This document shows positions 56,391 to 64,000 of a stretch of DNA of 64,000 bases, piece after piece. The stretch comes from Corallium rubrum (Eukaryota > Cnidaria > Anthozoa > Scleralcyonacea > Coralliidae): positions 28,602,029-28,666,028 of the forward strand of contig OZ035998.1 of the NCBI GenBank assembly GCA_964035015.1, in the 5' to 3' direction. The position numbers and the translations under genes are program-made. The number at the start of each line of letters is the position of its first letter. Position 1 is the stretch's first letter. The notes beneath the pieces were generated by a model. It saw only the letters and a program-made list of their open reading frames with translations. It did no database searches and had not been told where the DNA came from.

Positions 56391-56626
56391 CTACAAATTA
56401 ATTTGGCTATTTTTCGGTAAGCTGCATTTCTCGGTATTGCAAAAACAGAACAAATTATTTGGCCCAAAAGACGCACATCTCGGTTTGGGTTCTTTATTCC
56501 AACACCCTCTTTCTCGAAGCTTCAGCGTCGTTCCAACCTTTACCCACCAGCTGAAACACGAAAATTCCTGACACTGTTTAAACTTTTTTACACTTTGCGA
56601 ATCTCCCATCTTATAATAAGCGCATA
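56391..56626 (-). CDS. Receptor-domain gene, last exon: TGF-beta type II receptor-like ectodomain
   Basis: The acceptor CTTTTTTTAG|TA joins in phase 1 and gives V-CAYYKMGDSQSVKKF, then QCQEFSCFSWWVKVGTTLKL, RERGCWNKEPKPRCASFG and NNLFCFCNTEKC. The order C-A-x-x-K, CF.xW.....G, GCW and FC.C....C is that of ACVR2/BMPR2 ectodomains (three-finger fold). Eight cysteines are seen where type II receptors usually have ten, and the usual CCC triplet reads CFC. The frame then ends SLPKNSQINL-stop. No transmembrane helix or kinase follows, so the product would be secreted unless an unseen splice (for example a weak GTAGAA just before the stop) continues it. Confidence 0.75.
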
Positions 56627-59600
56627 CTAAAAAAAGAGAAAATTAACAAGAAATTAATTTTTTTTTTCAGTCGTATTTTGGGGTTTGAAAAACTAGAGAG
56701 GCGTTTGTGTGTGAATAAGTCATTTGGCTATATAACGGCTTATAGAGGCAGGCAATCTCGCCCCATTTTTGGCAATTCGTACAGAAAAAAAAATGTCCTA
56801 AAATTGCACAAAATCTTATAAGAACGGTTTTATATTATATAAAAAACATAAGAGATACTAGAAACCTGCACAAAACTACGGATGGTCAAAATTAAATCGA
56901 GAATGAAAGGGATTGAAAATGTGACCTCTTGATTTACAGCAATCAAGTTTGTGTAAAAACTTAGTCTTAAAGGTTCAAAAATACTCCATGGTTGTTCGGC
57001 GACTCGTATTTCGTAACTGAATTAATTTTGAAATTTCCAGCTTAGAGAATCAACACAGACAATCGAGGCCCTTTATAAAGCTAAAGTGCTAACTCTTTGT
57101 TTGATTCAAATCTCTTTCTTCGTTCGTCCTGATTAATCGGCTCATCTTGATGTGAGATATTGGTTATAAAGTTTTAGGTATGGCGATAACGGTGCTAGTG
57201 CTAGTGCTAGTGCTTCTGTGACGCTGTTGGTGTTGGTGACGGTGTTGGCGTTGGTGATCGTGTTGCATTGGTGATGGTACTGATGACGCTATTGGTGTTG
57301 ATGAAGGTTTTGGCGTTGGTGATGGTGACAGTTTTGGATTGGTGGTGACGGTAATGGCGATGGCAATGGTGATGGTGACTGTGTTGGCATTGGTGATAGT
57401 GATTGTGATGGTGTTGCCCTTGGTGGTGGTGACGGTAATGGGGAGGTGATATGATGGTGATGTTGATGCATGATGATGTTCATGCTGACAGTGATGCTGA
57501 TTGTGACGCTGACAGTAATGGTGATGATAATACAGCTATATTTAAAAGCTGCTGTAAATCGAGGATCTGTGCTTGAAATTCTTTCAAAATTTGGTGTTCT
57601 ACCACAATCATTCTAAGGGAGAATGAAATCAAAATAAAATTATCACTTTCAGAAGATTATTTCATTTTCTCTTTAAACACGAACTTAATTCCGCCTTAAA
57701 TCTGGGTGAATACGAAATATAGTCGTACCTGGAACTTTTATCTTGACGGTTATTGGTGATGATGGCCTGGACGCAATCCCCTTCTTATACGATGATACTT
57801 CAACCACGGAAGTAGCGTTGAGGTAGAGATCATCAAATGAGAAGAAACGAGTACTGGGTTTTAAGTACTTCGATCTATGACCACTTTCGCTTACGGTATA
57901 TAGAATAGCTACGTATCCATCAATCGCATTACGGACATCCTCAGAGTTGGTTATAAGCACTGTGATAGAACGTCGTAACTGCTTGGCCAGTCTTACTTTG
58001 GGAACTGCAGGTAAAAAGAAAAAAAATTATTAGAATGTGTCGTGTTATAGACCACTTTCATAATAGTAACTAATTTGAATATTCTTTTATGTGCATCTTA
58101 ATAAGCCTTTCTAGCCTCGTTTGTGTGTCTGCAATTCAAAAGAATCTTTGCTTCATAACGAGGCTAGGAAGGCTTATTTAGATGTACATAAAAGAATATC
58201 GTCCTCAGGGCCATTTGTAGGGGCTGGGCCAAGATGGCGGCCCAATACAAAATGGTGGGAACAAATGGCCATGGCACAGCTGCCAAAAATGCCCCATAAA
58301 ATGGCGTATTTTTTCCCTCGGACCAAGTCTTCACTAAGTTGATCACGTCAAGTTAGGCTCAATTTTTTCTGAAGATTTTAGTTCAACTTGACTGACCCAA
58401 ACTGAAAACAATCAAAACTGACATTCATTTCCAAATACGTTGTGGAATTATTAAAACAAAGACTTCTAATAAATATCTGTAATTGCTTAGTATTTATCAT
58501 TTGCTTCACCGTTGTATCAAATTCGCAAGAAACTGGATTGCCGTTGTCTGGACGGGGCCGCCTTCTTTTCGGAAGTTCGTTTTTGAAATATCTCAGTTTG
58601 TTTGATATGTAAATATCACATGTTGTGACATACACGTACATAATGAGTTCTCACAGAAGGTTATATATCTTCGCTATTGTCGAACGAAATCACTTGAATT
58701 TCTACATGTGTAGTGTTGTTTGTTGTTGCTTTAAATATATGGTTTACATGCACTTTGTTTGGTGAAACGATTTTTGGCACTAGTGAAAAATACCATATGA
58801 ACGTTCTCGTTGACTGGCGTTTACCGTCCCAATGTTGCCTTGAACTGTCCAGCAAAACATGGTTAATAAGCAAAACAATTAAGCAAGATTGCTTGTTTGT
58901 TAAAGTAGGCTTTCAACCCTGGCGCGCGCAATGTTGTCGTGGGACAACCTTATCATTTTTTCTCTCTAACATTTCAATGTTAACTATAGAAAATTATGTT
59001 TGTCTTATTTGAAAGAATGGTACGCTGAAAATGACAGGGGAACATTGTTTGCAGTTTGACGTTTCTTGGCTTTGCTGTTGAGACGTTGGAGGCTGTTTGA
59101 TATGTAAATTAAAGATTTTGACGTCATATATGCATCATGACCTGGAAAAGGTCATATATTGTCAGTGCTATTATCAAATCAACTTAATTCGAAGGAAGGG
59201 CGTGTTTCTCTCAAATTAGGGTAAGAGCAACAAAAATTACAACTACACATTTTTAAATTTCTGATTAACAAACTGTCTTGCGATGGTAATCCAAGTGAAC
59301 AAAACAACTCTTGTGCCAAACAACATCACTAATTTCGGCAAAAGACAATCTTGCCGTTCGCCATCTTGTTGTAAGACCTTGCCTAATTAACTAACGTCAT
59401 AAGCTGGGTAAACATTATGAAACTTATTCTTCTGGCAGCTGAATTTCTGTGGTATGTTTTTAATGCGTTGTGGTTTAATCAAGAATGAAAATCATGTACA
59501 AAAAAATAAGTTTCAGACTTTTATATTTGAAAGCATGGCTAACTAAAGTTTTCGCTTTACCCAGCTTGTGACGTCACATGCATATCAAAAATGTATCCAA

Positions 59601-59754
59601 GATGGCAGATACTGATTCAGATTAGCAAATTATGGAATAGCTTGCCAGTTGATTTGAAACTTTCATCTACTTTGTCGTCTTTCAAGAAGGGTTTGGCAAC
59701 TCAAACAACCAACACCTCAGTTCCAAATTAAATTAAATAACACTATATAAATTT

Positions 59755-59800
<46 letters not shown>

Positions 59801-60644
59801 AAAGCTTCTAGGACAGCGTCGGCCACGGTTGAAATCCAAATATTACCAGGGTTAAGAAAAATCTTCTCAAGAAGATTTTTCTCTTTTTTTCAGGCCAACG
59901 TGACTTAACCCTGGTAATATTTATATATATATATATATATACGTCACACTATTATTTCCTATCGGCCCTTATGAAAAGCAATTTTGTAACTAGATTAAGA
60001 TTCCGAGTTTAAATAAAGACTCTCTCTCCCACAACACCAAACATTATATTTGATAATAGCAACCATATGTAACCTACGATAACTCACTATGCACGTGTGA
60101 CGTCAAAATGTTTAATTTGCATATCAAACAAACTCAAATATCTCAACAACGAAGCAAGGAAACAAAAAATTCGCTTAATAGGCAGACTGTACTTCATAAA
60201 CAGAGAGAGGGAAATGGGGGAAAGAGAGGAGGAGAGACGGAGATGGATAAAATAGGTAAAAAAAAAAGAAGGGAAAAACCAAATGGGGAGGAATATTTGC
60301 ATGCAAGTAGGAAAAGGGAACGGAAGGGGAGAGACATAAGAGAAGAGAAAGGAGAAGGGAAGAGAGAGAAAAAGGAGAGTGGGAAAAAGAAAGAGATGAA
60401 GATGGATACAAACCTGGCAGTTGATTCGCTTGGGTCCTGGTTGAATTATTACCGTTACAAAAATCTGTATTGCAGCATTTCATAAACTTGGCAGAACAAT
60501 AGAGGGATGCATGTGTGTTATCCAAGCAACCGTAGGATGCAACGGGTCCGCTGGTTTCAGTAAAGCAGTATCGTTGACGAGTATAACAGCTACCCAGTCT
60601 GTCATCACAATATTCCTTGGAACATTTACAGCGAATAGCAATTG
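56391..60644 (-). CDS. Type I ectodomain - FN3 - type II ectodomain protein (partial at 5' end)
   Basis: Three exons (60414-60644, 57729-58004, 56391-56626) on the minus strand all begin and end in phase 1 and join in one frame. They encode, in order, a BMP/TGF-beta type I receptor-like cysteine-rich domain, a fibronectin type III domain and an activin/BMP type II receptor-like cysteine-rich domain, then a stop. The first exon enters in phase 1, so at least a signal-peptide exon lies upstream (right) and was not located. A candidate poly(A) signal lies at 56135. I infer an extracellular protein able to hold a ligand with both receptor-type modules. It could act as an antagonist, carrier or co-receptor; which of these cannot be told from sequence. 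I know of no standard family with this order of domains. An alternative is two neighbouring genes whose exons happen to be in phase. Confidence 0.65.
57180..57530. repeat. Degenerate GGTGAT/GGTGTT repeat
   Basis: About 350 bases of imperfect hexamer (ttggtgatggtgacggtg...) lie in the intron between the FN3 and type II-like exons. The His/Ser/Pro-rich frames are by-products. Confidence 0.85.
57729..58004 (-). CDS. Receptor-domain gene, middle exon: FN3 domain
   Basis: The acceptor TTTTTACCTGCAG and donor CCAG|GTACGA give a phase 1-1 exon. The protein runs PKVRLAKQLRRSITVLITNS, then DGYVAILYTVSESG, FSFDDLYLNATSVVEVSSYK and KGIASRPSSPITVKIKVPG. The order of strands (GYVAILY as strand C, L-x-L-N/TxxxVxVxxY as F, GIASRPSSPITVK as G) is that of a fibronectin type III domain. 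FN3 exons are classically phase 1-1 and easily shuffled, which would explain its place between two receptor-like modules. Confidence 0.75.
58049..58200. mobile_element. Truncated copy of the 'TATAGACCACTTTCATA' MITE
   Basis: The left end and both inner arms match 14097-14291 (aataagcctttctagcctcg and its inverse); the final 40 bases are missing. Confidence 0.8.
58560..59620. repeat. Mosaic of MITE fragments in intron of the receptor-domain gene
   Basis: Pieces of the AAAGTGCCTAT family occur at about 58560-58690 and 58975-59170. A relative of the 14430-14927 element follows at about 59240-59610 (gccatcttgttgtaag ... atccaagatggcaga, inverted). No exon was recognised. Confidence 0.6.
59757..59945. 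repeat. (TA)n tracts around a hairpin
   Basis: Two TA runs flank an inverted repeat (atattaccagggttaag ... cttaaccctggtaatat), with a second small hairpin (aaaatcttctcaagaagattt) inside. Confidence 0.85.
60414..60644 (-). CDS. Receptor-domain gene, first visible exon: TGF-beta/BMP type I receptor-like ectodomain
   Basis: A long pyrimidine tract ends TTTATTCCAG, then CA-ATT opens IAIRCKCSKEYCDDRLGSCY, TRQRYCFTETSGPVASYGCL, DNTHASLYCSAKF and MKCCNTDFCN. The cysteine order C.C....C......C.....CF...GC.........C....CC....CN fits the BMPR1/ALK-type Activin_recp domain closely, including the terminal CCxxxxCN box. The exon ends CTGCCAG|GTTTGT, phase 1. Ly6-type proteins share the fold, but the C.C start and CF/GC pairs favour the receptor family. 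Confidence 0.8.
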
Positions 60645-61063
60645 CTGGAATAAACAAAATAAAAGGTAGAAAATAAAGTGAAATTTATAAAATGTCTTAA
60701 AATGTGTGAGAGAGAAAAGCCTGGAGAGAAAGCAGATAATCCATTTGCTGAACAAAAACCTTGACATGTTCTCCATTGCAATATAGAATTACTATCATTG
60801 TTTTTAAATTTATGACTTTTTGGTTCTAAGGGGCTGTTCATATATGATACAGCATTTATGTCACCAAAATCTTATTACGACTATTTGAGTAGTGCAAAAT
60901 GACACAATAAAGCAAAATTGCCGTTTTTCTGTAAGTATAGCACACAGGGTAGTCCAAATCTTTTTGGTAATGCATTCCTTATTCTAGGACCATATGTGAT
61001 AAACGCGTTTAGTTAAGTTTGACTGTTCTATGAAAATATTACAACTGCATCTATATATAGGAT

Positions 61064-61332
61064 CTACAATCAGTGACAAAAGTGTTGGGACACTTCAACC
61101 TAAACGACAATATTTCCACTCCAAGTATTCCCCAGTCCACCTGTTCAATGTTGGTGACCCTTTAGGCTTTCGTCTCAGCGCTTACTGAGTTCCTTACTTT
61201 AAATTCAACATTAAATAGGGAGGGGGAGGGGGAGGGAGGGACACACTTTAATACGAAAAAAAATTGAAACAAATATTAGGTTATTACCAACAATGCGAGG
61301 TGTCCCAAGGTATTTTGTCACTGATTGTAGTT
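61064..61332. mobile_element. Tc1/mariner-like MITE
   Basis: The ends tacaatcagtgacaaaagtg and ttttgtcactgattgta are inverted, with TA at both outer edges consistent with a TA target. It contains a G/A-rich run (61215-61240). Confidence 0.8.
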
Positions 61333-61359
61333 TGATATTTATGAATGTCACGAGTTATT

Positions 61360-62245
61360 TTAAGACCCCGTTTACACGATGCCGGTACAATTTGAAAACA
61401 GAACAAAATCATACCTTGCGTTTACACGATACCGGCACAAAAATGACATGAAAACGGCACAAGAAGACGGGTTCCTTGACGGCACGAAATGAAAACGGAA
61501 CACTAACGGGTATCGTGTAAACGCCCGTGCCGTAACCGTTTGATGACGGTAATCACGATATATACGACCACAGTATTCAGGTCAGCAGTATTCACAAAGT
61601 CCTCTCAATTCTCATTGGAAGAGAATAGTCGCACGCTAATCTGTCACTAGAGAGCTTAAGCATATTAGGCGTTTTTGAGACACGGACGGTGACCAGAAGA
61701 ACAGGAATACAATACAGAACTACTGAACCGCGTATTCTTTGAAAAGACTTTTTTACCCAAAAGAAAGGCTATGAATAATCACATAATCTAGGCTGTTAGC
61801 TCATAAGCTTAAATTTCATCTTTATATAAAAATACAGATCCCTTTATTTTATATTGTAATGTAAAAAAATTATTCCCCTCAAAATGCAAGTTTCAGTCTA
61901 CTTTAAAAGTATGTCTATTGTAGTTAAACAACGATGACAGGCCTCAACGTTCTAGAAGTTCCCGTCGTCTCAAGAACGCGAAAACGCTCTCAATGACGTC
62001 TTCTGTAGAACGACGACGGCGTTCTCTTTGCTCTTGGAATTTTAAATTGCTCATTATCATTGCTTTGAATGAAAAATGCTGTTGAATTCAATCGCCGTCC
62101 GTGGCTCTAAAACGTCTGTTGCTTAAGCTGTCTATTATATTATACCGGCACCGTGTAAACGCAAGACTTTTTGGCCTGTATTTACACACCGGCATGATTT
62201 TGTTCCGGATTCAAATTGTACCGGCATCGTGTAGACGTGGTCTGA
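61360..62245. mobile_element. MITE with 'CGTTTACACGATGCCGG' ends
   Basis: The left end agaccccgtttacacgatgc is mirrored by gcatcgtgtagacgtggtct. Extra copies of the subterminal motif (tttacacgataccggcac, accggcaccgtgtaaacgca) lie inside each end. Non-coding. Confidence 0.8.
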
Positions 62246-62689
62246 ATAAGGAGTTTAAATTATCAGGGGCACGTTTGCTAACAATATCATACATAAGATT
62301 AGATAGGTTTTCAAAACGTATGAATGATACAGGTAAAACTTTCCGAGACGTTTCCCTTGACAAGTAAGAACGCCTGGCGTTAGATAGAGTATACTAAAAT
62401 AGTAAAGTCTGCATGGTTTGAAAACAAACGACTCGGTTGGCAAGGAGTTAATCAAGTAATATTAAAGAACGAGGCAATTAAATATAATGAACTTCCACAA
62501 TTTATACTGACCCTATAAACATTGACATACAGAAATCATGAAAGTGCGACAGGTATATATCCTATAATTGTACCTCTTATTTTTTTAAAAATATAGCTCC
62601 CTCAGTGCAGTGTTTACACAATGTTTATTAAAGGGCAGTAAAACGGAAAATCTTCTCTTTAATTTTGATTTTATTTAGAAGTACTTTCC

Positions 62690-62885
62690 GTATGAGAAAT
62701 ATATCGTTCTTATCATAGTCAATCGAGATATGGTCTGGAAACTCGGCAAACTTCAAAGCGCCTATAATGAGCTGTGATTTTATGTTGAACCGGTATGGAT
62801 GAATAACCGATTGTTTGAAGTAATATTTCAAGTCCTCTGCCCAGTACTTCCCTGGTATTTCAAGTCCCTTCACGTTGTGCAATTC
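62690..62885. repeat. Dispersed repeat shared with 25.7-26.0 kb
   Basis: The sequences tatcatagtcaatcgagata then tggaaactcggcaaacttca then cctataatgagctgtgattt match blocks at 25743-25800 and 25995-26020 (the latter inverted). The minus-strand frame here is repeat-derived. Confidence 0.75.
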
Positions 62886-63121
62886 AGCGCTTCTGATTGA
62901 TTGATTATCTCATGAATTATTAATGAGTTTGAGAAAGTTAGTTATTTGCACTGGTTATTCGGATTGTTAGTCAATCACATTTATCACACGGGAGACTAAT
63001 GCTCATTATTTTGTCCTGGTGCAAGTCACGCTACTTCTCTGGCCTTTTTAGAGTTTTCTTTTTCCATAAAAATTTGTTGATCAGACCAGTTGTATATATA
63101 ATAAATCTCTTATAAAAGGTT

Positions 63122-63184
63122 TCGGTGTGTAGTATCGCTGTATATTTTTACTCGTAAAAATATACAGCGATACTACACACCAAA
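63122..63184. repeat. Perfect palindrome with 29-30-bp arms
   Basis: The sequence ggtgtgtagtatcgctgtat and its exact complement meet at a 2-base loop (tc). Outer bases continue as a weaker match (ataagag / ctaataag). Confidence 0.9.
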
Positions 63185-63189
63185 ACATC

Positions 63190-64000
63190 TAATAAGATAT
63201 ATTTATTACATCAATATCTCATCATATTCCAGAGATATTCAGGTTTTTGTAAAATGAGATGCCTTATGACGTCATCTATTCACCATAGATCAAACAAACG
63301 TCCCAAATGAGGAATATATCAAGCAGTAACTGTGTACATTGCAATGTACCATTCGTATAAGAACAACTTCAATTAAAGTTTCAGCACAATCTATACCTAT
63401 TATTTCGGTAGATATTCCTCCTTTACGAAATTAGTGGAGTAGATGACGGCATAAGGTATCCTATTTGCATTTTTTAAAACCAAAATATATTTGGGACAAG
63501 ATGAGAAATTGAAAATGCGAAAAGGCTATTGTTCTTTATTTGAAAAACATTGCTAAATAAGATCAAAATTAAGATAGAGAATTTTGGCGTCTTACTGCCC
63601 CTTTATAATTATCTTTGTATAGTTATCGATTTAGAACTAATCGGAAATCATTTTTTTTTATGATAAGAACTTCCTAATCACCTGAGCGAGCGATGGGCGT
63701 TTCCGCCCTGTTTGGAAACCATTTATCTTTTTGGCATGACTTAACTTCTTTTGCGTAAAACTGCGTGAACGTAAATTTAGTATATCCTGTATTCATGGAG
63801 CTAGAATCGATAGTATCCTGGAAAAGCCCTTAAGTTGCAACACGTCAATGATGCAAATAACACGATTCTCCACAGCAATATATAAAGAGGGTTCACAATA
63901 ATAAGCTTCTTAATTCGATATCTGGCTGATCTAATCCCGACTAACGCCTTCGTTATTTAGGAATCCCATATCCCGTTGTTCGATCTCCTTATTTCTCGAA
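63190..64000. other. No recognised feature
   Basis: This is AT-rich sequence to the window edge. I see no exon, array or clear inverted repeat. Confidence 0.4.

Noticed and set aside
57289-57483. His/Ser/Pro-rich frame
   Set aside because: By-product of the degenerate GGTGAT repeat.
60626-60841. Signal-peptide exon just upstream of the type I-like exon
   Set aside because: Hydrophobic residues are encoded there (for example MSRFLFSKWIICFLS in one frame), but no phase-1 donor was found and the stretch before 60645 is a typical polypyrimidine tract.

Overview
The window looks like nuclear DNA from a marine invertebrate animal, most plausibly a cnidarian or another early-branching metazoan. 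Three observations support this. It is AT-rich, with short protein-coding exons bounded by GT/AG introns and separated by kilobases of transposon debris. The genes it carries are animal families (a p140Cap/Sickle-tail AIP3-domain protein, a LOTUS-domain protein, and TGF-beta-receptor-type cysteine-rich domains). The repeats are tRNA- and 5S-derived SINEs, Penelope-like fragments, foldback/MITE elements and many microsatellites. The taxon is an inference and cannot be fixed from the sequence alone. No prokaryotic genes, CRISPR array, rRNA operon or bona fide tRNA were seen.

Layout. (1) 1-9.5 kb, minus strand: 5' part of a LOTUS + RRM gene. One exon (8923-9411, possibly longer upstream) carries a LOTUS domain and the first RRM strand, and one exon (982-1390) carries the second half of the RRM. 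The linking exon was not found, and the gene probably continues off the left edge. (2) 10-19.8 kb: intergenic, filled with MITEs, SINEs and simple repeats. (3) 19.8-52.8 kb, plus strand: one complete gene of 16 exons whose phases all agree, giving an 802-residue protein of the SRCIN1(p140Cap)/KIAA1217(Sickle tail) family. Intron 10 contains about 7 kb of almost perfect (TTTG)n. (4) 56.4-60.6 kb, minus strand: three exons, all phase 1 and in frame, that encode a TGF-beta type I receptor-like ectodomain, an FN3 domain and a type II receptor-like ectodomain, followed directly by a stop codon. No transmembrane segment or kinase follows. (5) 61-64 kb: MITEs and palindromes.

How the pieces relate. 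The three genes are functionally unrelated: a cytoskeletal/Src-pathway adaptor, a probable germ-granule RNA-binding protein and a probable extracellular TGF-beta-superfamily binder. The third is the most likely undescribed system. It resembles a naturally fused type I/type II receptor ectodomain, and thus a candidate two-headed ligand trap. The remaining sequence is a dense mosaic of nested non-autonomous DNA transposons. Some show clear target-site duplications (TTA for Harbinger-like elements, 8 bp for a hAT-like composite). It also contains Penelope-like fragments with hammerhead-ribozyme-like cores, and large satellite arrays.
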